Assembly: GCF_024710485.1 (NCBI RefSeq)
Contig: NZ_JANJUQ010000022.1
Coordinates: 1 to 51,576, forward strand
DNA from: Flavobacterium sp.
GTDB taxonomy: Bacteria; Bacteroidota; Bacteroidia; Flavobacteriales; Flavobacteriaceae
Reading direction: 5' to 3'
DNA: 51,576 nucleotides
Shown: positions 24,690 through 32,475 of the stretch, one piece after another
Numbering within the stretch: the first letter of the stretch is position 1
How the letters are laid out: each line of letters begins with the position of its first letter
The notes under the pieces: model-generated
What the model was told of the DNA's origin: nothing
Database searches by the model: none
Seen by the model: only the letters and a program-made list of their open reading frames with translations
Translations under genes and position numbers: made by a program

Positions 24690-26642
24690 TTACAACACAA
24701 AGTTCAACCCTATTTTAAAATTCCTTCCTCGGGTGGAATACCCAATATTTTCTACAAAAGTTTCGTTGAAAATATTAGTTGCTGTGGCAAAAACACTCAT
24801 TCGTCCTTTCATTAATTCGTATTTGACTAAGCAATTTACCAACTGATACGAATCTAATACCACATCGGTTACTCCAAAAGTATTGCCATCGAAAAACATA
24901 TCTTTTCGGACGTCAAAATATTGATAGTTTACATTGAACAAGGTTCTGCTGTTGGGCTGATAATCCAAACTTGCATTGGCTTTGTGTTTCGGTATTAATC
25001 GATCTAAAGCCTTATCCACTTGTGTGAACGTATAGTTAGCGTTCAATTTTAATTGAGAAGTCAACTCATAAGACACTTCCGTTTCAATCCCTTTGGCTTT
25101 ATTTGTTCCGTTGATATTTACGTAAAACGATTCAAAAGTATCCGGATTGTAAAAGAAGTCAATGGAATTATTTTGGTCACGGTAAAACGCCACCGTTTCC
25201 CATCTTAACTTATTGGACATCAATTGCGTTTCAAAACCTACTTCAGCAGTGGCATTTTTCTCCGGAGTTAAAGCAGCGTTACCATATTCCGAGTACAATT
25301 GGTACAAACTCGGCGTAATGTAAGCCGTACTGTAAGAGGCTACTAACTTCAAAGGAAAAGCCGTTTTAAAATTGTAGGACGGATTAAAATTGTACACAAA
25401 ATTATTGCCGTAAGCACTGTGGTTATTCAATCGAGCTCCGGCATTGAGGTTCAACCCGAAATCAAAATGATACACCAAAGTGGAATACCCATCGATAATA
25501 TTAAATTTGGTCGATTGGTTCTCGATATTCCCGAAAGGTGTTTTACTCAACATATCGTTGAACTGGTAATTCACTCCCAAAATCACGGCAAAATCTTTGT
25601 TGACATTGTACTTGTTCACTCCGTCAATCACGACATTTCTGGATTCATAAACCGAATAATCCGTTGTACCCGAAAAACTATTGAACTCTTTGTAATCGCG
25701 TACAATTTTGTTGAAACCTGAATTCAGGATAAACTCGCCTTTTCGGTATTGATATTTAGGCGAAAAACCAAAGCGCACTTGTTCAGAGGTAGTCGTGTTG
25801 ATGGCCGTATCGTTAAAACCGGTATTGTCAAAAGTCAAATCGTAACCGTTTTTCAATCGGTCGTAATTTCCGAAAAAGTTTAGGCTTAATTTCTCAGTCG
25901 CTTTGAAGCCGAATTTAGCAATGGCATTCTGACGGGAAAATCGATCGTCTTCATAGGCAACCGATTCGTTAGGAGGCGCTATCTGCGACATATTTCCGGT
26001 TTCCGTACTGTTGATTCCGGCAAAATAATTCACTTTTTTGTAGTTACCGTTTACCGAAATACCTTGGTTAAAATCCTGACCGTTGTATTTTTTATCGTTC
26101 GAAGTATTGTTGGAACCAATATTCAGATAAGCGTTTCCTTCGATTTCTTTTTTCGACCCTTTTTTCAGGGTAATGTTGATTACACCCGTTGCCGCGCCTG
26201 TTCCGTATAAGGTACTGGCAGCGCCTTTCATCACTTCGATGCTTTCCACCTGTTCTACCGGCAGCAAACGCAAATCATATTCTAAACTGATGCCGGAAGC
26301 GTCAGTAACCGGAATACCGTCAATTAAGATTAATACTTGTCGGTTTTTACCACCGCGAATATAGTAGCCGAGGTTTTTACCGTTAGCCGATTGGTTACCG
26401 TTGATTTCCACACCGGTAACTTGCGACAAAACAGTAGCCAGACTTTGACCGGTTTTGTTCGCTAAATCTTTAGCCGAGATAACTTCAATGATTTTTCCCG
26501 ATTTTTCTTTGCTTTGTGCAAATTTGGTATCGGAGATAACCACTTCTTTCAATGAATTCACTTTTACGGAATCCTTTTCTTGCGCCCAAGCACAAGTTAC
26601 TACCAATGCGAAGAATGCACTGATTTTACTGTTTTTTTTCAT
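24690..26642 (-). CDS. btuB: TonB-dependent vitamin B12 receptor (BtuB-like)
   Basis: This 650-residue outer-membrane receptor has a signal peptide (ALVVTCAWAQ) and an N-terminal plug with the TonB-box-like region (VVISDTKFAQSKEKSGKIIEVI). Plug landmarks are GVEINGNQSANGKNLGYYIRGGKNRQVLILIDGIPV and the ESIEVMKGAASTLYGTGAATGVINI motif. A beta-barrel follows and ends in an aromatic strand (RNFKIGLNFVL). The plug sequence and 650-residue length fit cobalamin receptors. The assignment is strengthened by the cobalamin riboswitch in its leader and by the divergent B12-type ABC transporter. Confidence 0.92.
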   Translation of the reverse strand: MKKNSKISAFFALVVTCAWAQEKDSVKVNSLKEVVISDTKFAQSKEKSGKIIEVISAKDLANKTGQSLATVLSQVTGVEINGNQSANGKNLGYYIRGGKNRQVLILIDGIPVTDASGISLEYDLRLLPVEQVESIEVMKGAASTLYGTGAATGVINITLKKGSKKEIEGNAYLNIGSNNTSNDKKYNGQDFNQGISVNGNYKKVNYFAGINSTETGNMSQIAPPNESVAYEDDRFSRQNAIAKFGFKATEKLSLNFFGNYDRLKNGYDLTFDNTGFNDTAINTTTSEQVRFGFSPKYQYRKGEFILNSGFNKIVRDYKEFNSFSGTTDYSVYESRNVVIDGVNKYNVNKDFAVILGVNYQFNDMLSKTPFGNIENQSTKFNIIDGYSTLVYHFDFGLNLNAGARLNNHSAYGNNFVYNFNPSYNFKTAFPLKLVASYSTAYITPSLYQLYSEYGNAALTPEKNATAEVGFETQLMSNKLRWETVAFYRDQNNSIDFFYNPDTFESFYVNINGTNKAKGIETEVSYELTSQLKLNANYTFTQVDKALDRLIPKHKANASLDYQPNSRTLFNVNYQYFDVRKDMFFDGNTFGVTDVVLDSYQLVNCLVKYELMKGRMSVFATATNIFNETFVENIGYSTRGRNFKIGLNFVL

Positions 26643-26810
26643 TTTAAATTAAACACTGTCAATAAAATTAAACTATCATTTGCAGCAAGACTGAAAACTC
26701 AGAAACGCCAGGAAACTAATTTTTTAATTTTACTGAATTACTAATGTTGGGAGAAAAGCATAGAATTTACCCATACCCAAACCTTTTTTCCCGAAAGTTT
26801 GTTACTCAAT

Positions 26811-27024
26811 GAATTAGGCAGGTCTCCTGGCTTGCGTCTTGTTGTTGACCTTCCCGTTTTGAATATTAGCTATTAAATTTTTGATATTTAAAATCTAAAA
26901 TCATGAACAGTGGTGTTGCAGATAACAACAAGCTTGATAGCTTACAGTTGCGGGAACAGCTTTGGATTTTAACCAAATTCCCTTTTAATGCGATTTTGAA
27001 CTTCAAAATGCGCAACCATAATTC
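26811..27024 (-). ncRNA. Cobalamin riboswitch upstream of btuB
   Basis: Read on the minus strand, the element starts with GAATTA, which pairs with TAATTC at its 3' end to form P1. The conserved core is present: GGGAA, then GGTTAAAATCC, then CTGTTCCCGCAACTGTAA, and finally the B12 box AAGCCAGGAGACCTGCCT (26816-26833). This is a class I cobalamin riboswitch. The btuB ATG lies about 170 nt downstream; that leader (26643-26810) shows no strong terminator with a T run, so control may act on translation. B12 binding would switch btuB off. Confidence 0.95.
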
Positions 27025-27029
27025 GGGTG

Positions 27030-27037
27030 CAAAAGTA
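27030..27037 (-). promoter_or_regulatory. Promoter -7 element of the btuB riboswitch transcript (TACTTTTG)
   Basis: This TAnnTTTG match lies six nt before the P1 strand of the riboswitch, so the transcript would start almost exactly at the aptamer. btuB is therefore probably transcribed independently of the microprotein gene upstream. Confidence 0.6.
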
Positions 27038-27074
27038 ATAGAAATAATGCTATTTTAACCCTAACAAGCCGAAT

Positions 27075-27188
27075 TTATTCTTCTTTTTTCTTAGAAAACT
27101 TGACAATCAGCCAAATAAATCCAACTAAAAAATGCAACAGGATAATTCCGCCAACGAGGTACATAAAAGTATTAGAATCGTCTCTCAT
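27075..27188 (-). CDS. 37-residue single-pass membrane microprotein
   Basis: This is a short frame from ATG at 27188 to TAA at 27075. The polar start MRDDSNTF leads into one hydrophobic helix of about 22 residues (from YLVGGIILLHFLVGF to WLIVKF) and a strongly charged end (SKKKEE). That is a well-formed single-pass topology with the positive end inside. It lies between the btuB riboswitch and divergent btuF. No homology is recognised, and no good TAnnTTTG promoter is visible (the nearest is TAACATTTG, one base too long). Function is unknown; a partner of the B12 transporter is only a guess. Confidence 0.6.
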   Translation of the reverse strand: MRDDSNTFMYLVGGIILLHFLVGFIWLIVKFSKKKEE

Positions 27189-27272
27189 GGTTTTTTCTGT
27201 AAAATTAAGCAGATAAAAATCTTGGTTTAGCATCAAATGTTACAAGAGTCAAAATATTCAGCAACAATCTTC

Positions 27273-27280
27273 TATTTTTG
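27273..27280 (+). promoter_or_regulatory. btuF promoter -7 element (TATTTTTG)
   Basis: This TAnnTTTG match lies 15 nt before the btuF ATG. The leader is too short to hold a riboswitch, so btuFCD is not under direct riboswitch control. Confidence 0.6.
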
Positions 27281-27294
27281 CAAAAAATAATTGA

Positions 27295-28431
27295 ATGAAA
27301 ACCTATTATCGTTTGTTGTTCGTTTTGGCACTAAGTGTCGTATTCGCACAATGCAAAAAAGAGACTGTAACTACTGAGCGAATCGATTCCCAAAATACCA
27401 TTCGCCACGCCAAAGGTTTTTCCATTCGAAATTACGAGGGCTACACTGTTGTCACTGTGCGAAATCCTTGGCCTAAAGCGACAAAAACCTATACTTACAT
27501 CTTAAAAGAAAAAAACGGTATAGTTCCGGACAGCCTTTCACAAAACCCAATTATTGCTATTCCGATAAAAAGTATCGTAGTAACCTCAACGACGCACGTT
27601 CCATCTTTAGAAATGTTGAAAAAGGAAAATACCTTAATTGGTTTTCCTAATCTCGATTACATTTCTTCGGAAAAAGTGAGAGCCAGAATAGAAGCCGGAA
27701 AAGTGAAAGAATTGGGCATGAATCAAAATTTAAACACTGAAGTACTGCTCAATTTACAACCCGATGTGATTATCGGTTATGGCATCGACAACAACAATCC
27801 AACCTTAGATAATTTGCAAAAAAGCGGTTTAAAAGTCATGCTTAACGGCGATTGGAACGAAGAAACACCGCTGGGTAAAGCCGAATGGATCAAGTTTTTC
27901 GGCGCTTTGTACGGGCAACAAAAAAAGGCAGAGGAAATCTTCAGCAAAATAGAAAAAGAGTATTTAAAAACCATAAAGATTGCCCAAAGCGCTGGGGAGA
28001 CACCAACTATTTTAGCCGGAGATATGTTCGAAGACCGTTGGTATTTACCCAAAGGGAACAGCTGGGGAAGCTTACTTCTAAAAGAAGCCAAAGGTCATTA
28101 CTTATGGTCTGAAACTACCGGAACCGGCAGTTTGTCGCTTTCTCTTGAAACGGTATTGGAAAAAGCCAAAAATGCCGACATTTGGATTACATCGGGACAA
28201 TTTGCCTCTTTGAAAGAGATGACCGCTGCCAATCCGCATTACCGTCAATTTAAAGCCTTTCAAAATAAAAATGTATATTCGTTCAGCGCTAGAAAAGGAA
28301 AAACCGGTGGTACTTTGTACTATGAATTGGCTCCAAATCGTCCGGATATTATTTTGAAAGACATTGTCAAAATTTTACACCCGGAATTATTGCCGAGTTA
28401 CCAACCTTTCTTTTTCGAGAAATTACAATAA
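27295..28431 (+). CDS. btuF: Cobalamin-type ABC transporter substrate-binding lipoprotein (BtuF-like)
   Basis: This 378-residue lipoprotein (VVFAQC lipobox, Cys20) has a type III periplasmic binding-protein fold. Hallmarks are SIVVTSTTHVPSLEMLKKENTLIGF, LLNLQPDVIIGYG, and later GDMFEDRWYLPKGNSWGSLLLKEAKG and DIWITSGQFASL. It is anchored on the periplasmic side and delivers ligand to the FecCD permease encoded next. Iron-siderophore binding is possible from the family alone. Cobalamin is favoured because the divergent receptor gene carries a B12 riboswitch. The stop codon is two bases from the likely TTG start of the permease gene. Confidence 0.85.
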   Translation: MKTYYRLLFVLALSVVFAQCKKETVTTERIDSQNTIRHAKGFSIRNYEGYTVVTVRNPWPKATKTYTYILKEKNGIVPDSLSQNPIIAIPIKSIVVTSTTHVPSLEMLKKENTLIGFPNLDYISSEKVRARIEAGKVKELGMNQNLNTEVLLNLQPDVIIGYGIDNNNPTLDNLQKSGLKVMLNGDWNEETPLGKAEWIKFFGALYGQQKKAEEIFSKIEKEYLKTIKIAQSAGETPTILAGDMFEDRWYLPKGNSWGSLLLKEAKGHYLWSETTGTGSLSLSLETVLEKAKNADIWITSGQFASLKEMTAANPHYRQFKAFQNKNVYSFSARKGKTGGTLYYELAPNRPDIILKDIVKILHPELLPSYQPFFFEKLQ

Positions 28432-28432
28432 A

Positions 28433-29461
28433 TTGAAAAACCAAAGTCGAAATACACTACTCTTCACGCTTTTGTCGTTAACCTTGTTACTGACATTGCT
28501 CTTGAATATTGCTTTCGGGCAAGTGGCTATTCCGATTAAAGAAGTATTCAAAAGTTTATTGGGCGGTCAAACCGAAAAAGAAACTTGGGAATACATCATT
28601 ATGAATTTCAGATTACCCAAAGCCATTACTGCTATTCTGGTTGGTATGGGATTATCGGTTAGCGGTTTATTGATGCAAACATTTTTCCGAAATCCTATGG
28701 CCGGTCCTTATGTGTTGGGATTGAGTTCGGGTTCCAGTTTAGGCGTGGCTTTTGTGCTGTTGGGGGCCAGTTTTTTGCCTTCAGTGTTTTCACAATTTTT
28801 AGTATCCTCTTATGGAATCATCTTAGCTTCCTGCTTGGGCAGTTTGTTTGTTTTACTAATGATTCTGGTAGTATCGCAAAGATTACGCGACACGATGTCG
28901 ATCCTCATTGTCGGTTTAATGTTCAGTAGTTTTACGGCAGCTATAGTGAGTGTTTTCAGCTATTTCAGTACCGCCGAACAATTACAGAAATACACTTTTT
29001 GGTCGATGGGAAGCATCGGTAATTTGTCGTGGGAAAGCATCCTAATCCTTACCGTCTCAGTGGCGTTGGGTTTGATGTTGAGTTTACTCACCTTAAAACC
29101 TTTGGATGCTTTATTGTTGGGAGAAAACTACGCTAAAAGTATGGGCTTGAATATCAAAAAAGCCCGATTGTTAATTATATTGGCTACCAGTATTTTGGCT
29201 GGAAGTATTACTGCATTTGCCGGACCGATTGCGTTTGTCGGTTTGGCTGTACCGCATTTGTCGAAATTAATTTTCCATACCAGCAATCACCGGATATTAT
29301 TTGTAAGCACATTACTTATTGGCGCCATCATCATGCTGGTTTGTGATGCCGTTTCACAAATGCCGGGCTTTGAGTTCACGCTGCCTATTAATGCGATTAC
29401 TTCTATCATTGGAGCGCCGGTAGTAGTTTGGTTGATTGTCAGAAAAAAAAGCTTGTCTTAA
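28433..29461 (+). CDS. btuC: FecCD-family ABC permease (BtuC-like)
   Basis: This 342-residue inner-membrane permease has about ten helices. FecCD signatures include FRLPKAITAILVGMGLSVSGLLMQTFFRNPMAGPYVLG (split here by reading frame context only) and the cytoplasmic coupling region AGPIAFVGLAVPHLSKLI. The frame is open from an ATG at 28364 inside btuF. That would give a hydrophilic 23-residue extension overlapping btuF by 68 bases, so I prefer the TTG at 28433, which gives the normal length. It forms the translocation channel with the ATPase encoded next, whose ATG begins immediately after this stop. Confidence 0.88.
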   Translation: MKNQSRNTLLFTLLSLTLLLTLLLNIAFGQVAIPIKEVFKSLLGGQTEKETWEYIIMNFRLPKAITAILVGMGLSVSGLLMQTFFRNPMAGPYVLGLSSGSSLGVAFVLLGASFLPSVFSQFLVSSYGIILASCLGSLFVLLMILVVSQRLRDTMSILIVGLMFSSFTAAIVSVFSYFSTAEQLQKYTFWSMGSIGNLSWESILILTVSVALGLMLSLLTLKPLDALLLGENYAKSMGLNIKKARLLIILATSILAGSITAFAGPIAFVGLAVPHLSKLIFHTSNHRILFVSTLLIGAIIMLVCDAVSQMPGFEFTLPINAITSIIGAPVVVWLIVRKKSLS

Positions 29462-30247
29462 ATGAGTATCGAAAACAACATTATAACTACCCAAGAATTG
29501 CACATTGGTTACCAATCCAAAGGTAAAACCAATACCATAGCTGCTAATCTCAATTTGCGATTGGCTTCGGGGCAACTCATTACGTTGGTAGGTGCGAACG
29601 GTGTGGGAAAATCAACTTTACTGCGCACTTTAACCGGCATTCAAAAACCTCTTCATGGCACTGTATTTTTAAACGAGAATAACATACACGAAATCCCGAC
29701 AACCGATTTAGCGCAAGAGCTAAGTTTGGTTTTGACCGAAAAATTGCCTGCCAATAACTTAACGGTATATGAAATTATTGCACTTGGAAGACAACCCTAC
29801 ACCAATTGGTTAGGACAACTTTCCGAGACAGATCATGAGAAGATTAAGCAAGCGATAGCCTTGACTCAAATTGAGCATTTGACCTCAAAAAAACATCATG
29901 AAATTAGTGACGGGCAATTGCAAATTGTACTTATAGCCAGAGCTTTGGCACAAGACACACCGATTATCATTTTGGATGAACCGACTACGCATTTGGATTT
30001 GGTACACAAGGTTTCGGTGTTTAAATTGTTGAAAAGACTGTCTTTAGAAACTAATAAATGTATTTTGTTTTCCACACACGACGTTGACTTGGCCATTCAA
30101 CTCAGTGATCAGATGATAGTGATGACTGAAGACAAAGTTCACCAAGACCAGCCCTGCAACTTAATTACGCAAGGTGTTTTTAATGCTCTTTTCAAAGACG
30201 ATTCCATCACTTTTGACAGTGAAAAAGGAAAGTTTATTATTTCGTAA
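29462..30247 (+). CDS. btuD: ABC transporter ATP-binding protein (BtuD-like)
   Basis: This 261-residue ATPase powers the adjacent FecCD permease. It has Walker A GANGVGKSTLLRTL, a Q-loop region near LSLVLTEK, the signature segment EISDGQLQIVLIARAL (consensus LSGGQ is altered to ISDGQ), Walker B IIILDEPTTHLD, and the H-loop STHD. It starts directly after btuC and its last 11 bases overlap the convergent trmL gene. Siderophore or heme import is the alternative; B12 is preferred from the locus. Confidence 0.88.
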   Translation: MSIENNIITTQELHIGYQSKGKTNTIAANLNLRLASGQLITLVGANGVGKSTLLRTLTGIQKPLHGTVFLNENNIHEIPTTDLAQELSLVLTEKLPANNLTVYEIIALGRQPYTNWLGQLSETDHEKIKQAIALTQIEHLTSKKHHEISDGQLQIVLIARALAQDTPIIILDEPTTHLDLVHKVSVFKLLKRLSLETNKCILFSTHDVDLAIQLSDQMIVMTEDKVHQDQPCNLITQGVFNALFKDDSITFDSEKGKFIIS

Positions 30248-30701
30248 TCTTATTGACGCTGATTTGTCGCTTGGCTTCACCTACCACAAAAGCCACAGAA
30301 TTAGCAATATTATAACTGCGGATTAGTTTCGACATCGGTATGGTTAAATGGTTTTCAAATTGGGCCAAAACTTCCTGACTCAACCCTACGCTTTCTTTCC
30401 CGAAAACCAGCCAATCTTCATCTTGAAATGTTACTTCGTATATCGATTTTGTCGCATGAGAACTCATCAAAAACACTCTGGATTTGTCCGGTATTTGCGC
30501 AATCCATTCCGCTACATTGTTGTATTCCTTCCAATCCAAATGCACCCAATAATCCAAACCGGAACGCTTTAAGTTTTTATCGGTAATTTCAAAACCATAC
30601 GGTTTGATTAAGTGTAAACGACTTTCGGTTCCCACGCACAAACGACCAATATTTCCGGTATTGTTAGGGATTTCGGGTTCGACTAGTACAATATTAAGCA
30701 T
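30237..30701 (-). CDS. trmL: tRNA (cytidine(34)-2'-O)-methyltransferase (TrmL)
   Basis: TrmL methylates the ribose of the wobble nucleotide of two tRNA-Leu isoacceptors using S-adenosylmethionine. The 154-residue protein is a minimal SPOUT methyltransferase with EIPNNTGNIGRLC (motif 1), VFGKESVGLSQEVL (motif 2) and the knot motif IPMSKLIRSYNIANSVAFVVGEA (motif 3). The length fits TrmL, which lacks extra domains. It is convergent with btuD, with an 11-base overlap of the 3' ends. Confidence 0.93.
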   Translation of the reverse strand: MLNIVLVEPEIPNNTGNIGRLCVGTESRLHLIKPYGFEITDKNLKRSGLDYWVHLDWKEYNNVAEWIAQIPDKSRVFLMSSHATKSIYEVTFQDEDWLVFGKESVGLSQEVLAQFENHLTIPMSKLIRSYNIANSVAFVVGEAKRQISVNKITK

Positions 30702-30731
30702 CGATTATCAGGTTATTAAAGGATAAAATTG

Positions 30732-31301
30732 TTAAAGGTTGAAGGCCGCCACCGGCATTACTTCGCCGGCTTTTAGGTTTTGCAAAGTTAGGTTTCCTAC
30801 TCGAATTCGGACCAATCGTAAGGTAGGAAATCCGACAGCTGCCGTCATTTTACGTACTTGACGGAATTTGCCTTCGGTAAGTGTGATGGAAACCCAACTG
30901 GTTGGGCCATGGCGTTCCTCTCGAATTCTTCTACCCTCGCCAATAAATTCAGGTAAGTCAGCAACGATTTTAGCTTGGCATGGTTTTGTGGTATAGCGAA
31001 TCCCTTTAAAACCGATTTCAACGCCGTTTTCCAATTGTGTTACTGCTTCAGGCGTAATGATACCATCTACTTGGGCGTAATATTCTTTTTCGATGGTTTG
31101 ACTTCTCACAATTTCACTCATCATCCCATCGGTAGTCAGCAACAGCAAGCCTTCCGAATCTTCGTCGAGACGACCAATAGCCATTGTCCCATCGGGAAAA
31201 TCGTAAAGCTCACCCAGCAGCTTCTTGTGGCGTTTTATTCCATATACAAACTGACTCAGATAGCTGTGTGGTTTATGCAATAAAAAGTGACGATGTTTCA
31301 T
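30732..31301 (-). CDS. RluE-like 23S rRNA pseudouridine synthase
   Basis: This 189-residue RsuA/RluB/E/F family enzyme converts a specific uridine to pseudouridine in RNA. The catalytic aspartate is in GRLDEDSEGLLLLTTDG, with later motifs KEYYAQVDG and EGKFRQVRKMTAAVGFPTLRLVRIRVG. There is no S4 domain, as in RluE, which acts on U2457 of 23S rRNA in E. coli. The frame opens at 31409, but that extension would run through the terminator of the upstream gene, so I start at the ATG at 31301 (MKHRHFLLHKPHSYLSQFV). The exact target here is inferred. Confidence 0.9.
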   Translation of the reverse strand: MKHRHFLLHKPHSYLSQFVYGIKRHKKLLGELYDFPDGTMAIGRLDEDSEGLLLLTTDGMMSEIVRSQTIEKEYYAQVDGIITPEAVTQLENGVEIGFKGIRYTTKPCQAKIVADLPEFIGEGRRIREERHGPTSWVSITLTEGKFRQVRKMTAAVGFPTLRLVRIRVGNLTLQNLKAGEVMPVAAFNL

Positions 31302-31321
31302 GATAGAATTTGGGCAAAAAT

Positions 31322-31349
31322 AAAAAGACCATCGCAACGGATGGTCTTT
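31322..31349 (-). terminator. Terminator after the DUF4476 gene
   Basis: On the minus strand AAAGACCATC pairs with GATGGTCTTT, followed by a T-rich tract. Confidence 0.8.
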
Positions 31350-31368
31350 ACTGAAATTTATTTTCAAA

Positions 31369-32319
31369 TTATTGTCGACTTTGAACGTAATCAGATAATT
31401 CATCCACATTACTGCTGAATGAAAAGATACCGTTCAATTTGAAATAATTTCTTGGCTCGATGCAATAATCGTAAGCGTATTTGGCAAACTCTAACTTATT
31501 ATCTTCGAAATTAAAAGTATTGGCAATTTGCATGATTTGATCCACATTCAAACAGTTAGCTGTAATTACTTGCTTGGCTGTTTTCAAACGAGTATCTTCA
31601 AAACTTTGCTTTTTAATGGTAGCCAAAGCAGCATTAAAATTCCCAGCAGTCATACAGCTTCTACCGTTACAACCTCTTACCGGCTCAATATGATCAGCTA
31701 CATGACCGCCACCTACGGTTGTTGTGGTTGTAGTAGTTTGTGTAACAGCACCGCCACCCATAGAATCATTAATAGTTATACCCATGTTAACACCTCCAAC
31801 ACTAACACCAACACCCATAGCAGCACCACCGGCTTGTGTAGTGGTAGTAGTGGTAGTTTGTGTTACGCCTACAACCGGTTGTTGTACCGGAACAACTACG
31901 GCAGGTCTTGGTTGTCCGTAGTGAATTACGTGTACATTGGAAGGTGGAATAAAATCAGGTCGAACCGGAATAGAAGAGAAATAGTTCAACTTCATTTTGG
32001 TTTTGTTATTCTTATCTCTTTTAATTTTATAAGTCACATCGGAAAAAATCCCGTCAACATCGGTCAACATTAAGTTGTTTTTGGTAATATCCATCAAAGT
32101 TTTATCCTCAAATCTGATTTTGGCATTGTAATAAGGTTGGTTCAAATCTTCCACTCTTAAATTCGTTTGCGGAACATCGTTAATTACTTCTCCGTTAAGG
32201 ATTAAGGTAAATCTATCGCCGTCTTCCGAAAAAATAGTTAAGTGCCCCACCGGCCCTAACTGGGCAAAAGAAAGTGAGGTAAAAAGCAAAATAGCCGAAA
32301 ATGTAATTTTTTTAATCAT
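31369..32319 (-). CDS. DUF4476 secreted protein with threonine-run linker
   Basis: This 316-residue exported protein has a signal peptide ending SLSFAQ. An N-terminal beta-rich part (GHLTIFSEDGDRFTLILNGEVIND) resembles a domain common before DUF4476. The C-terminal 90 residues (FNAALATIKKQSFEDTRLKTAKQVI...) match DUF4476, a helical domain of unknown function. The linker has two runs of seven threonines, each after a VTQ, flanking a glycine-rich segment (GVGVSVGGVNMGITINDS). This is probably a flexible periplasmic or surface linker. It is followed by its own terminator. Function unknown. Confidence 0.85.
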   Translation of the reverse strand: MIKKITFSAILLFTSLSFAQLGPVGHLTIFSEDGDRFTLILNGEVINDVPQTNLRVEDLNQPYYNAKIRFEDKTLMDITKNNLMLTDVDGIFSDVTYKIKRDKNNKTKMKLNYFSSIPVRPDFIPPSNVHVIHYGQPRPAVVVPVQQPVVGVTQTTTTTTTQAGGAAMGVGVSVGGVNMGITINDSMGGGAVTQTTTTTTTVGGGHVADHIEPVRGCNGRSCMTAGNFNAALATIKKQSFEDTRLKTAKQVITANCLNVDQIMQIANTFNFEDNKLEFAKYAYDYCIEPRNYFKLNGIFSFSSNVDELSDYVQSRQ

Positions 32320-32475
32320 AGCTTACTGTGGTTTTAAAATAGGTTTGTTAATAGTTTATTTTCTCAAAAAAAGCACTTTTCAAAAACGGTGCCAATTTAG
32401 GAAACAATTTTCAAAATACTATAAAATGTAGTGCAAAACTCTGTATATTTAGACTTTATATTTTTACTTATACAC

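Noticed and set aside
26730..26774. 14-codon minus-strand frame in the btuB leader, a possible leader peptide
   Set aside because: It is too short to judge and has no stop or pause motif linked to the riboswitch; a chance frame is as likely.
31302..31409. N-terminal extension of the RluE-like protein
   Set aside because: It would be translated from the terminator hairpin of the upstream gene and has no family match.
31724..31921. Plus-strand frame rich in valine opposite the DUF4476 gene
   Set aside because: It is the antisense reading of the threonine runs, not a real protein.
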